Positions 18,665 to 27,192 of a DNA stretch of 64,000 nt are shown in pieces. The stretch comes from Acherontichlamydia pituitae (GTDB lineage Bacteria > Chlamydiota > Chlamydiia > Chlamydiales > Rhabdochlamydiaceae). The stretch is from the NCBI GenBank assembly GCA_019634675.1, contig JAHCAX010000008.1, positions 1 through 64,000 on the forward strand, in the 5' to 3' direction. The position numbers and the translations under genes are program-made. Within the stretch, counting starts at the first letter, position 1. Each line of letters begins with the position of its first letter. Under the pieces are notes generated by a model, which saw only the letters and a program-made list of their open reading frames with translations, did no database searches and was not told the origin of the DNA.

Positions 18665-18916
18665 AACCCAGCTGGTCCTCTAGCTTTTGACTAAAGAGGT
18701 TAAGAGACGTTCTCTGAATTAGAATAATTTGATTTTTGATGGATTTTTTGAGTCATTTGCATGTTGTTGTGAAGCACATAGTTAAATTAACTAGGGCAGA
18801 CAATAACATGCAAATGGCTCAAAAAAGGCGCGAAAAGCAAACTGCTCTAATTCAGAGAACGTCTCTAAGCGAGGAGTACAAGAAGATACAGGTTTAAGGG
18901 GGGAGCAAGTTGGGTT
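18665..18916. repeat. Nested palindromic MITE-like element upstream of trpR
   Basis: The element has several inverted pairs placed one inside the other: ends beginning AACCCA (18665-18670 and 18911-18916), a perfect 21-bp pair (18703-18723 with 18846-18866), and a 25-bp pair with two mismatches (18744-18768 with 18802-18826). No protein is encoded. Its ends and one internal stretch match the element at 15971-16177, which suggests one family. The rest of the gap 18473-19018 is AT-rich, and I see nothing else in it. Confidence 0.75.
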
Positions 18917-19018
18917 TATCGAGTTTCAGTCTGCAATTCCTTCAAAAAAGGATATTTTTTAAATGATTAACAATCAGTATATTATGTCTAATGGAAGGGG
19001 CAAAACGCAAAAAGTGTT

Positions 19019-19048
19019 TTGACAAATATTCATGTAACGGTGTACAAT
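19019..19048 (+). promoter_or_regulatory. Promoter of the trp operon
   Basis: TTGACA (19019-19024) and TACAAT (19043-19048) are 18 bases apart, 22 bases before the trpR start codon. It is the only strong promoter I see before the nine-gene operon. Confidence 0.7.
19033..19046 (+). promoter_or_regulatory. Candidate TrpR operator overlapping the -10 region
   Basis: TGTA and TACA flank six bases symmetrically and overlap the -10 box. It does not resemble the E. coli operator core CTAGTTAACTAG, so this is only a suggestion based on symmetry and position. Confidence 0.25.
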
Positions 19049-19070
19049 TACAAGAAAAGAGAGTGAGTGT

Positions 19071-19361
19071 ATGCACAACGAGTCGGCCGTAGAAGATGGT
19101 TGGCGGGGCTTTAAAGAGCTTTGCCGCGCTGCTGTAGGTGAAGGGAATCTCGATGCTTTGCTGGAGTTCTTTCTGACATTAGAAGAGCAAGAAGACCTGG
19201 CACTGAGGTTTCAGCTGATCAAGGCGCTGCTGGAGGAGAAATTGCCTCAGCGGGAGATTGCCAAAGACCTTCAGATCAGCATTTCGAAGATCACGCGCGG
19301 CTCGAATGCACTCAAGACAATCAAACCGGTCTTCAGGGAGTTTCTACAAACACGAATGTAG
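19071..19361 (+). CDS. trpR: Tryptophan operon repressor
   Basis: The 96-residue protein is close to the 108-residue E. coli TrpR in layout. LEFFLTLEEQEDLALRFQLI matches the dimerisation and corepressor region, and LPQREIAKDLQISISKITRG is the helix-turn-helix. Placed first in the operon, it should repress its own transcript when tryptophan is plentiful. The gap to trpE is 27 bases and contains a GGGAG ribosome-binding site. Confidence 0.92.
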   Translation: MHNESAVEDGWRGFKELCRAAVGEGNLDALLEFFLTLEEQEDLALRFQLIKALLEEKLPQREIAKDLQISISKITRGSNALKTIKPVFREFLQTRM

Positions 19362-19388
19362 CTCCCGATGATCAATGGGAGTTAATCG

Positions 19389-20846
19389 ATGTTTAAACAA
19401 CTAGCCTTGGAAGACTTTCTAAAGCTGTCTACAACACGCAAGCGTGTCGCTGTCTATCGCGAATTTCCATGCGATGATCTGACCCCCTACGTCTGTTTTG
19501 AAATGGTCCGTAGGCAAGGCTCTGGCTGTGCTCTTCTTGAATCGGCAATCAAAGATAAGGAAGTTGGCCGATATTCCTTGATCGCTTTCGATCCGATCGG
19601 AAGTATGCGGGTCGATAAAAATCATTCCCGTTTTCGTTCCAATGGATCTGATAAGGATCTGAAGGGGCCAGCGCTTGAAAGCTTGCGCCATTTGCTAGCT
19701 GAGATGCGTTGCGCTGCCGACCCCAACCTACCGCCGTTGGTCGGAGGCGCTGTCGGATTCTTATCGTACGACGCCGTCCGTCATTTCGAAGTTATTCCTG
19801 ATCGCCACCCGCAAGGTTCCGTTCCCGATTTCCTTTTTGATTTTCATCGCACTTACATCGCTTTCGATCATATTAAAGGGTCGATTACGATCTCTATTGT
19901 CGTCGACGGCGGAGGTTCTGAGCAAACCTATGCCAAAGCTATGGAAGAGATCGTCTCGCTCAAAGCTAAGCTTTCTCAGCCGGTAAGCCGTGAGAAAAGA
20001 ACATCAGCAGCTCCTTCTGTATTTAAGGATGAGATGAGCGATGAGTCGTTCTGCGAAAAAGTGAAGAAAGCAAAAGATTATATCGCCCAAGGCGATGCGT
20101 TCCAGATCGTGGTCTCGCGATCGTTCCAAAAGAGTTTTTCTGGTTCCTTGTTCGATGTCTACCGCGCTTTGCGGATGGCCAATCCCTCCCCGTTTATGTT
20201 TTATATCGAAACGGAAGATCTCGCTGTTGCCGGAGCATCTCCAGAGCGGTTGATCAAGCTTGAAAAGGGTAAAGTCCAGACGATGCCGATCGCCGGCACA
20301 AGGCCTCGCTGCCAGGAGAAGGACGACGCGGTGGCGCAAGATCTGCTTGCCGATCCGAAAGAAGATGCTGAGCACATGATGCTTGTCGACTTAGGTCGCA
20401 ACGATCTCGGCGCTATAGCTGAAGTAGGATCTGTCCAAGTCAAGGAGTTAAAAACTGTGCGTCATTTTGCGCATGTGACCCATCTGGTCAGCATTTTAGA
20501 AGCTGACTTAAGATCTGGGCTCGACGCGCTCGATGCTTTAAAAGCGGCGTTCCCAGCGGGCACTTTAAGCGGCGCTCCAAAGATCCGTGCGATGGAGATC
20601 ATCGATGAGCTGGAAGAATCGCGCAGGGGCCTTTACGGCGGCGCAGTATGCACGATCGATAACAACGGAGAAATGGATAGCTGCATCGCTATCCGGATGG
20701 CCGTATTGCAAGATGGGATCATTACTGTAAGGGCCGGAGCCGGAGTCGTCTTTGATTCCGATCCGATGAAAGAAGCGGAAGAAACGCGGCACAAGGCCAA
20801 AGGGGTTCTTGAGGCGATCCGCATGGTCGAGGAGGGCGTTCTATGA
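19389..20846 (+). CDS. trpE: Anthranilate synthase component I
   Basis: The 485-residue protein has the LLES tryptophan-feedback motif at residues 49-52. It also has the chorismate-binding core: FQIVVSRSFQKSF, PSPFMFYIE, IAGTRPR, LVDLGRNDLG and FPAGTLSGAPKIRAMEIIDE. With TrpG it converts chorismate and glutamine to anthranilate. It overlaps trpG by 4 bases. Confidence 0.96.
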   Translation: MFKQLALEDFLKLSTTRKRVAVYREFPCDDLTPYVCFEMVRRQGSGCALLESAIKDKEVGRYSLIAFDPIGSMRVDKNHSRFRSNGSDKDLKGPALESLRHLLAEMRCAADPNLPPLVGGAVGFLSYDAVRHFEVIPDRHPQGSVPDFLFDFHRTYIAFDHIKGSITISIVVDGGGSEQTYAKAMEEIVSLKAKLSQPVSREKRTSAAPSVFKDEMSDESFCEKVKKAKDYIAQGDAFQIVVSRSFQKSFSGSLFDVYRALRMANPSPFMFYIETEDLAVAGASPERLIKLEKGKVQTMPIAGTRPRCQEKDDAVAQDLLADPKEDAEHMMLVDLGRNDLGAIAEVGSVQVKELKTVRHFAHVTHLVSILEADLRSGLDALDALKAAFPAGTLSGAPKIRAMEIIDELEESRRGLYGGAVCTIDNNGEMDSCIAIRMAVLQDGIITVRAGAGVVFDSDPMKEAEETRHKAKGVLEAIRMVEEGVL

Positions 20847-21430
20847 TTTTACTGATCGATAACTACGATAGCTTTACGTACAACCTGTACCAATTGATCT
20901 CGATGCAGCACCAAGATGTCAAAGTCATGCGCAACGATCAGATCACTTTGGACGAAATTGAAAAACTTGCACCTGAGGCAATTGTGATCTCTCCGGGGCC
21001 GGGTCGCCCTGAAGACGCAGGGATCTGCGTCGAGCTGATCCGAAGGTTTGCGCCGAAGATCCCGATCTTAGGGGTTTGCCTCGGTCATCAGGCTATCGGG
21101 ATCGCGTTCGGCGGCAATGTTGTACGAGCGCCGCAAATCGTCCATGGGAAAAAGACTCCGGTCTTTCATTCCCGCAAAGGCCTATTTGAAAAAGTCAACC
21201 TTCCCTTCCAAGCGGGAAGATACCATTCTCTTGTCGTCGACAAGCAAAGCTTGCCTAAAGATTTGCGGATCGACGCAGAAACACCTGATGGTTTGATTAT
21301 GGGGATCAAGCATCATTCCTACCCCTGTTTTGGCATCCAATTCCACCCTGAGTCGATTTTAACGGAGCAAGGCGCAATCCTCCTCGCCAACTTCGTCAAG
21401 ATCGCCAAGCAGCAGGTGGCGTCATGCTAA
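20843..21430 (+). CDS. trpG: Anthranilate synthase glutamine amidotransferase
   Basis: This is a 195-residue class I amidotransferase with nucleophile Cys79 in GVCLGHQAIG and His168/Glu170 in FHPES. It starts with LLIDNYDSFTYNL, typical of TrpG/PabA. It is not fused to TrpD. Dual use in folate synthesis as PabA is possible, since the two roles cannot be told apart by sequence. It overlaps trpE by 4 bases and trpD by 7. Confidence 0.95.
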   Translation: MILLIDNYDSFTYNLYQLISMQHQDVKVMRNDQITLDEIEKLAPEAIVISPGPGRPEDAGICVELIRRFAPKIPILGVCLGHQAIGIAFGGNVVRAPQIVHGKKTPVFHSRKGLFEKVNLPFQAGRYHSLVVDKQSLPKDLRIDAETPDGLIMGIKHHSYPCFGIQFHPESILTEQGAILLANFVKIAKQQVASC

Positions 21431-22416
21431 ACCAGGTCCTTGAAAAGCTGCTTAACTCCCAGAATTTAACGTTTACGGAAAGCAGGCTTGCGATCGATGA
21501 GATTTTAACGGATGCAGATCCCCATCAGACAGCAGCTTTTCTTGCTTTAATGCGAGCAAAAGGCGAATCGGTAGAAGAACTTAGCGGCGTAATTGCAGCT
21601 ATGCGCTCCTGCATGACGCCTGTGCCTCTCTCATGTCCCGTCCTGGACATTGTCGGAACGGGTGGCGATGGCGCTCATACAGTCAATATTTCGACGGGAG
21701 CTGCTATTTTAGCAGCTGCATGCGGCGTCAAAGTTGCCAAGCATGGAAATAGAAGCGTTTCCAGCCAATCCGGTTCTGCGGACGTCTTGGAAGCCCTCGG
21801 AATAGAAATTCATAAGAAACCGGACGAGATCAAGGCTTTGATCGAAGAGATAGGGATCAGCTTTATCTTTGCTCCCGATTACCATCCTGCAATGCTTAAG
21901 ATCAAAGAGGTCCGCAAAAGGCTGAAGGTCCGCACTCTGTTCAATCTGATCGGCCCTCTGCTCAATCCTGCAAGTCCAGATTACCTCATGATCGGAGTTG
22001 CCGATCCCCAGCTCCTCAAAACAATGGCGCAGATCCTCTTGAGCCAAAAGGTAAAACGGGCCCTTGTTTTTCATGGAGCGGGCCTCGATGAGCTCACAAC
22101 GATCGGTCCAGCAGAGATCCTCGAAGTTTCTGAAGAGGGGATCAAGGCGTTCCATCTCGATCCGCAAGAGCTAGGCTTTGCGCCATGCGCCGTCGATGAC
22201 CTTAAAGGTGCAGATGCTATGACGAATGCTCAGGTTCTCATCGATGTCCTAAAAGGAAAAGCCGGTCCGATTGCCGATACACTGATCCTCAATGCAGCAG
22301 TAGCTGTCTATCTGTATGGGATTGCGCCGACAGTGAAGCAAGCGGTCCAAATTGTGAAAGAATGCATCCAGAACAACAAAGCGATCGAACAACTCAATTT
22401 ATGGAGACAATCATGA
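21424..22416 (+). CDS. trpD: Anthranilate phosphoribosyltransferase
   Basis: The 330-residue protein carries the PRPP-binding GTGGDGAHTVNIST motif (residues 78-91) and KHGNRSVSSQSGSADVLEALG just after it, both diagnostic of TrpD. It transfers phosphoribose to anthranilate. The length is normal for a stand-alone TrpD. Confidence 0.96.
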   Translation: MLNQVLEKLLNSQNLTFTESRLAIDEILTDADPHQTAAFLALMRAKGESVEELSGVIAAMRSCMTPVPLSCPVLDIVGTGGDGAHTVNISTGAAILAAACGVKVAKHGNRSVSSQSGSADVLEALGIEIHKKPDEIKALIEEIGISFIFAPDYHPAMLKIKEVRKRLKVRTLFNLIGPLLNPASPDYLMIGVADPQLLKTMAQILLSQKVKRALVFHGAGLDELTTIGPAEILEVSEEGIKAFHLDPQELGFAPCAVDDLKGADAMTNAQVLIDVLKGKAGPIADTLILNAAVAVYLYGIAPTVKQAVQIVKECIQNNKAIEQLNLWRQS

Positions 22417-23147
22417 GCGGCTACCTCGAAGCGATCATTGCGCGAAAAAAAGAGGAAGTGAAAGATCTGCAGCAGCCCAAACGGCTCCATGAGGTCCTAA
22501 AAGGAGAGCAGCTAACGGTCATTGCTGAAATTAAGCGGAAGTCCCCATCGAAAGGCTCGCTTGCCCCGATTGCCGATCCGGTTGCTTTAGCGGGGCAATA
22601 TATCGAAGCTGGCGCCCAGGCCCTTTCGATCTTGACGGATGAAGTAGGATTTGGAGGAAGCTTGGCCGATCTGCAGGAAGTTGCCAATGCGTTTCCTGCG
22701 ATTCCGATCCTGCGCAAAGATTTTATTGTCGATATCCGGCAGATCAAGCAGACCGCCCGTTCCGGGGCGACCGCAGTTCTGCTGATCGTCGCTGCGCTTC
22801 AAGAGAAGCTGCCTGAGTTTCTCGAAGAAGCAAAGCGGTATCAGCTCGATCCGGTCGTCGAGGTGCATGATTTGGAAGAGCTTGAACTGGCGTTAAAGAG
22901 CGGATCTGCGATCATCGGTGTCAACAATCGCAATTTGTCGAGCTTTCAAGTCGATTTAGAGACATCGGTCGAGTTATCGGCCCGCATCCCTCAAAACTGC
23001 ATTAAAATTGCAGAATCGGGGATCCGGTCTTCTGCCGATGCAGAGAAAATGAGAAAAGCCGGCTTTGATGCCGTGCTGGTCGGCGAGGCGTTGGTGACAG
23101 CGCAAGATCCAAAGAAGTTGATCCTGGAGTTTGGGCGATGCCGTTAA
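22413..23147 (+). CDS. trpC: Indole-3-glycerol-phosphate synthase
   Basis: The 244-residue TIM-barrel enzyme has VIAEIKRKSPSKGSLAP, ALSILTDEVGFGG, ILRKDFIV and GVNNRNL, all hallmarks of TrpC. I chose the ATG at 22413, which overlaps trpD as ATGA and follows GGAGA. A frame reaching 22362 would overlap trpD by 55 bases and is not needed. It is not fused to trpF. Confidence 0.95.
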   Translation: MSGYLEAIIARKKEEVKDLQQPKRLHEVLKGEQLTVIAEIKRKSPSKGSLAPIADPVALAGQYIEAGAQALSILTDEVGFGGSLADLQEVANAFPAIPILRKDFIVDIRQIKQTARSGATAVLLIVAALQEKLPEFLEEAKRYQLDPVVEVHDLEELELALKSGSAIIGVNNRNLSSFQVDLETSVELSARIPQNCIKIAESGIRSSADAEKMRKAGFDAVLVGEALVTAQDPKKLILEFGRCR

Positions 23148-23707
23148 TTAAGATCTGCGGGATCAAAGACCCTGCAACAGCTCAATTTTCTGCAGAATGC
23201 GGCGCTGACTACATTGGGATTGTATTCGCTCCCTCTTCAAAGCGCTTTGTCTCTCTGCCCCTAGCTAAAATGATTGCAGAAGCTGCACAAAAAGCCGGCG
23301 CTATCCCTGTCGGCGTCTTTGTGAACATGGACGCTCAGGAGATTATCGCAATGGCTGACAAGACCGGAATCCGATACGTCCAGGCTTACGGTTTAACAGA
23401 GGAGCTTCCTCAGCAGTATTGCCGGTTTTATGTGAACGAAAGAGAGCGGGTCATCCAAAGGCCTTCCGACTTCATTTTAATGGAAACAGCAGAGCCTGGA
23501 ACGGGCAAAACATTTAATTGGGACAAGTTTGTCCCGCCGATGTCAGCTTGGTTTATAGCGGGCGGCTTAAAGTTCAGCAATGTCGGTGAAGCGATTTCCC
23601 GCTTTAAGCCGACAGGCGTCGACGTATCGAGCGGCGTTGAGACAGATGGAAATAAAGATCGGGAAAAAATACGGGCATTTATCGAAAAGGTCAAAACCTA
23701 TGAGTAA
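23138..23707 (+). CDS. trpF: Phosphoribosylanthranilate isomerase
   Basis: This is a 189-residue protein, slightly shorter than most TrpF. It starts with LIKICGIKDPATA, containing the catalytic Cys7, and has GADYIGIVFAPSSKRFV and, near the end, GVDVSSGVE with the general-acid Asp. It overlaps trpC by 10 bases and trpB by 8. Confidence 0.94.
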   Translation: MPLIKICGIKDPATAQFSAECGADYIGIVFAPSSKRFVSLPLAKMIAEAAQKAGAIPVGVFVNMDAQEIIAMADKTGIRYVQAYGLTEELPQQYCRFYVNERERVIQRPSDFILMETAEPGTGKTFNWDKFVPPMSAWFIAGGLKFSNVGEAISRFKPTGVDVSSGVETDGNKDREKIRAFIEKVKTYE

Positions 23708-24869
23708 GAACTACGGAGAATTCGGCGGAGTCTATATCCCAGAAATTTTAATGAACCCATTGCTTCAGCTCGAACAAGCTTGGGAGAAGGTCCGCGCATG
23801 TCCTGAATTTGGACAAGAGCTCGCTGAGATTTTAACGAATTATGCCGGCAGGGCGACACCGCTTACCGAAGTCAAACAATTTTCGAAGGCGATCAACGGT
23901 CCGCGCATTTTCCTGAAGCGGGAAGACCTGCTTCATACAGGAGCCCATAAGCTCAATAATGCCCTTGGCCAATGCCTTTTAGCAAAAAAGATGGGAAAGA
24001 AGAAGATCATTGCGGAAACGGGAGCTGGCCAGCATGGCGTCGCTACAGCGACAGCTTGCGCCTTCCTTGGTCTGGAATGTGTTGTCTACATGGGAAAAGT
24101 CGATATCGAACGGCAAGCTCCGAATGTGATGCGGATGAAGCTGCTTGGCGCTAGCGTCGTCAGTGTGGAAAGCGGGACGATGACCCTCAAGGATGCTGTC
24201 AACGAAGCGTTGAGAGAATGGTCCTTTCATTCCGATGATACCCATTATTGCTTAGGGTCTGCACTCGGCCCGTATCCTTATCCTGAAATGGTCGCTCAAT
24301 TCCAATCGGTGATCGGCAAAGAGGCCAAAGAACAGATCCGTTCCCGTGTTGGAAAAGATCCCGACTTAGTCGTTGCTTGCGTCGGAGGCGGTTCCAATGC
24401 CATCGGCATTTTTTCAGCATTTATCGACCAGCCCAAAGTCGCCCTTGTTGGCGTTGAGGCTGGAGGCAAAGGGAAAAAGCTTGGGGAGCATGCAGCCCGT
24501 TTCCAAGGTGGAACTCCGGGCGTGCTGCACGGCTGCCGCACTTACCTTCTCCAAGATGAGAATGGACAAGTCTGCCATACCCATTCGATATCAGCGGGGC
24601 TTGATTATCCTGCTGTCGGCCCGCAGCATGCGCAGCTGTTTGCATCGGGGCGCGTCCAATATACATCGGTCAATGACGAAGAAGCTCTTGCAGCCTTTAA
24701 ATTGCTGTCGAAGACGGAAGGGATTATCCCTGCCCTCGAATCGAGCCATGCGCTAGCCTATATTGTAAAAGCAGCCAAAGATCTTCCCTCTGATGCGATC
24801 GTGATCGTGAACTTGTCCGGAAGAGGGGACAAGGACCTACCTCAACTCATTGCGAAAGGTGTACTATGA
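23700..24869 (+). CDS. trpB: Tryptophan synthase beta subunit
   Basis: The 389-residue protein binds PLP through Lys84 in HTGAHKLNNALGQ and has the GGGSNAIG phosphate loop. It condenses indole with serine. I chose the ATG at 23700 (MSKNYGEFGG), which matches the usual TrpB start. The open frame extends 120 bases further upstream inside trpF and is not needed. It overlaps trpA by 4 bases. Confidence 0.96.
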   Translation: MSKNYGEFGGVYIPEILMNPLLQLEQAWEKVRACPEFGQELAEILTNYAGRATPLTEVKQFSKAINGPRIFLKREDLLHTGAHKLNNALGQCLLAKKMGKKKIIAETGAGQHGVATATACAFLGLECVVYMGKVDIERQAPNVMRMKLLGASVVSVESGTMTLKDAVNEALREWSFHSDDTHYCLGSALGPYPYPEMVAQFQSVIGKEAKEQIRSRVGKDPDLVVACVGGGSNAIGIFSAFIDQPKVALVGVEAGGKGKKLGEHAARFQGGTPGVLHGCRTYLLQDENGQVCHTHSISAGLDYPAVGPQHAQLFASGRVQYTSVNDEEALAAFKLLSKTEGIIPALESSHALAYIVKAAKDLPSDAIVIVNLSGRGDKDLPQLIAKGVL

Positions 24870-25594
24870 ACTTAAAGAAACCTCTTTTTATCGGATATTT
24901 GACATTAGGAGATGGCGGCCTAGACTATTCCCTGCAAGCTGCGCGCGCATTGATCGAAGGAGGCGTCAATCTCTTAGAGATCGGCATCCCATTTTCAGAT
25001 CCTATTGCGGACGGCCCTGTCATCAGCCAAGCGATGCAGCGCTCATTGGACAAGGGGACTACAATCCATGATGCGATCCCTTTTGTTCAGGAACTAAGAA
25101 AACATACTCAGATCCCTCTTGTCCTATTTAGCTATTACAACCCCTTGCTCTCTGCCGGCGAAACGTTTTTAAACGATGTGAAAAAAGCGGGGATCGACGG
25201 GATGCTGATCGTCGACCTATCTTTCGAGGGGATGAGATCTTCAATCTTAGATCCGGTCTGCGTTGTGACGCCGACCACAAGCGATGAAAGGCTTGAAAAA
25301 ATTGTTAAAACAGCCCGCGGCTTCATCTATTACGCTTGCCAAAAAGGGACGACAGGGATGCGCAAGGCGCTTCCCTACGGCATCGATAAAGAGATTGCGC
25401 GGATCAAACGGCATACCAGCCTTCCCGTCGTGATCGGGTTTGGCATCAGCAACCGAGAAATGGCAGCGGAGGCGATGTCCTTAGCTGACGGATTCGTCGT
25501 CGGATCCTACTTTGTTGCAGCGATGGCGCGCAAAGCGCCCCCACAAGAACTTAAACAGATGGCAGAAGCTATCGATCCAAGGAGACCTTTATGA
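24866..25594 (+). CDS. trpA: Tryptophan synthase alpha subunit
   Basis: The 242-residue protein has NLLEIGIPFSDPIADGPVI, giving catalytic Glu38 and Asp49. These correspond to Glu49 and Asp60 of the longer E. coli enzyme. It also has FIYYACQKGTTGMR and PVVIGFGISN. It releases indole from indole-3-glycerol phosphate for TrpB. It is shorter than E. coli TrpA (268 residues). Confidence 0.95.
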   Translation: MNLKKPLFIGYLTLGDGGLDYSLQAARALIEGGVNLLEIGIPFSDPIADGPVISQAMQRSLDKGTTIHDAIPFVQELRKHTQIPLVLFSYYNPLLSAGETFLNDVKKAGIDGMLIVDLSFEGMRSSILDPVCVVTPTTSDERLEKIVKTARGFIYYACQKGTTGMRKALPYGIDKEIARIKRHTSLPVVIGFGISNREMAAEAMSLADGFVVGSYFVAAMARKAPPQELKQMAEAIDPRRPL

Positions 25595-26610
25595 TCTTAC
25601 TCATTAGCCCAAAAGCGCAACCTACAGATGTCCAGCAGCTGATCTCGCGGTTGGAGTGGATGGGACTGAAGGCAAATCCTGTGGAACGGGAAGGACAGAT
25701 GAGCATCGCTGTCGTTGGCGGCCAAGACAAGACCGTTGATTTTTCCCAGTTTGTCAGCCTTCCGTTTGTCGAAAAGATTTTGCCATTGAACCAACCGTTT
25801 AAAATGGCCTCGCGCCAAGTCAAAAGCGAGCAGACGCAGATTCCAATCCGCGGCAAGATTATCGGCGGCAAAGAACTTGCTGTGATGGCGGGCCCTTGTT
25901 CGATCGAATCGGAAGAACAGCTTTTCTTGATTGGAAAAGCTGTTAAAGAAAACGGCGCCCATTTCTTACGCGGAGGGGCGTTTAAGCCGAGGACTTCTCC
26001 CTACTCCTTCCAAGGACTTGGAGAAAAAGGGCTGCAATACTTACAGCGCGTTGGCAAAGAGCTCGATTTGATCACGGTCTCAGAAGTGATGGACGGGGAT
26101 CAGATTGAACTAGTTGCCGCCTATTCGGATGTGCTCCAGATCGGTGCGCGCAACATGCAAAACTTCACCCTGCTCAAAAAATTGGGCAGCGTGAAGAACC
26201 CGATCCTCCTTAAGCGGGGAATGTCGGCGACCTATCAGGATTTTCTCATGTCGGCCGAATACATCATCAGCGCCGGCAATCCAAACGTGATCCTTTGCGA
26301 AAGGGGGATCCGCACATACGAGACTTACAGCAGGAATACCCTTGATCTGGCAGCTGTGCCGATCTTGCGAGAGCTTTCCCATTTGCCGATCATCGTCGAC
26401 CCTAGCCACGGCACAGGGATCCGCAAGATGGTTCCCCCGATGGCCCGCGCTGCGGTTGCTGCAGGGGCTGACGGGATTATGGTCGAGATCCATCCCGATC
26501 CAGACAAGGCCTTTTCCGATGCGGAACAGACCTTGAGCTTAGAGCAGTTCCAGACCATGATGGAAGACTTAAAGAAGATCGCTCCTATTGTCGATAGGGA
26601 GATCATTTAA
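25591..26610 (+). CDS. DAHP synthase (type I-beta) at the end of the trp operon
   Basis: The 339-residue protein has an N-terminal ferredoxin-like or ACT-like regulatory region (about residues 1-70). The KDO8P/DAHP-synthase barrel follows, with MAGPCSIES, LRGGAFKPRTSPYSFQG, IGARNMQNF, KRGM and DPSHGTG. It makes the first shikimate-pathway intermediate from phosphoenolpyruvate and erythrose-4-phosphate. It overlaps trpA as ATGA, so it belongs to the TrpR-controlled transcript. A paralogue sits at 39491-40504 with the Phe/Tyr genes. Confidence 0.94.
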   Translation: MILLISPKAQPTDVQQLISRLEWMGLKANPVEREGQMSIAVVGGQDKTVDFSQFVSLPFVEKILPLNQPFKMASRQVKSEQTQIPIRGKIIGGKELAVMAGPCSIESEEQLFLIGKAVKENGAHFLRGGAFKPRTSPYSFQGLGEKGLQYLQRVGKELDLITVSEVMDGDQIELVAAYSDVLQIGARNMQNFTLLKKLGSVKNPILLKRGMSATYQDFLMSAEYIISAGNPNVILCERGIRTYETYSRNTLDLAAVPILRELSHLPIIVDPSHGTGIRKMVPPMARAAVAAGADGIMVEIHPDPDKAFSDAEQTLSLEQFQTMMEDLKKIAPIVDREII

Positions 26611-26622
26611 ACGGCCTTAAAC

Positions 26623-26800
26623 TCGACTTTGTAACTTTTTAGGGCCAAAGGCCTCAGGATATTTGTCCTCTGAGGAGTTTATTTAACCGGGAAGGGGTTA
26701 GAAACCCCTTCCCGGTTAAATAAACTCCTAGTTCGACCTACAGTCGAACGTCAGTGGGCGAATGGACGAGGCAAGAGGCCATAAAAAGTTGCAAAGTCGA
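26623..26800. repeat. Nested palindrome with a perfect 27-bp stem after the trp operon
   Basis: An outer inverted pair (26623-26646 with 26777-26800, two mismatches in 24) encloses a perfect 27-bp stem with a 3-base loop (26673-26699 with 26703-26729). A side hairpin, GTTCGAC with GTCGAAC, starts near 26731. It begins 13 bases after the DAHP synthase stop codon. It could serve as operon terminator, mRNA 3'-end protector, or a mobile MITE-like element. No T run follows the main stem, which argues against a simple terminator. Confidence 0.75.
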
Positions 26801-26919
26801 AGTAAAAGCAAATATCCCAAGGCATGCGGAGCAAATAGGGTTAAGCTCGAGTAAAAAAATAATTGGACTGCATCCGAACTGCCGCAGCTATAAATTTCTT
26901 TAGAAAACCAATTGTCAAC

Positions 26920-26969
26920 GCAGATGCCCGGAGAAATGGCTTACAAGGCTGACTTTTCCGGGCATCTGC
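26920..26969 (+). terminator. 16-bp hairpin in the trp-glgB2 gap
   Basis: The arms at 26920-26935 and 26954-26969 pair over 16 bases with one mismatch and are followed by ATTTTGC. It may terminate leftover trp-operon transcripts. The rest of the gap (26801-27128) is AT-rich with no gene seen. Confidence 0.5.
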
Positions 26970-27128
26970 ATTTTGCAATTAGCTCTAAATTCTGAATTAT
27001 TGATAAATTAAATTCTTTAGTAGCTGATGAGAAATAATTTTGATTTTAAAGCAACCTGTTGATCATGTGTTGTGTTTGCGTTCGGTTTGTTAACTTATTA
27101 ATTAAGAGGGTCTTGATATTATTATTTT

Positions 27129-27158
27129 TTGGATTTTTTTGAATATTTTTTGTATAAT
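27129..27158 (+). promoter_or_regulatory. Promoter of the GlgB-like gene
   Basis: TTGGAT (27129-27134) and TATAAT (27153-27158) are 18 bases apart. The -10 sits in a TTTTTGTATAAT context that also occurs ahead of genes at 49498 and 62111. It lies downstream of a TTG codon in the same open frame, so translation must start later, at 27193. Confidence 0.6.
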
Positions 27159-27192
27159 AGATATTGTTACAAAAAATAATAGGGGACTTCTA

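Noticed and set aside
19020..19388. A tryptophan leader peptide or attenuator before trpE
   Set aside because: The space before trpE is taken up by trpR with only a 27-base gap, and no Trp-rich short frame or terminator-like stem precedes trpR.
22362..22412. An earlier start for trpC
   Set aside because: It would overlap trpD by 55 bases, while the ATG at 22413 has a GGAGA site and the ATGA overlap seen throughout this operon.
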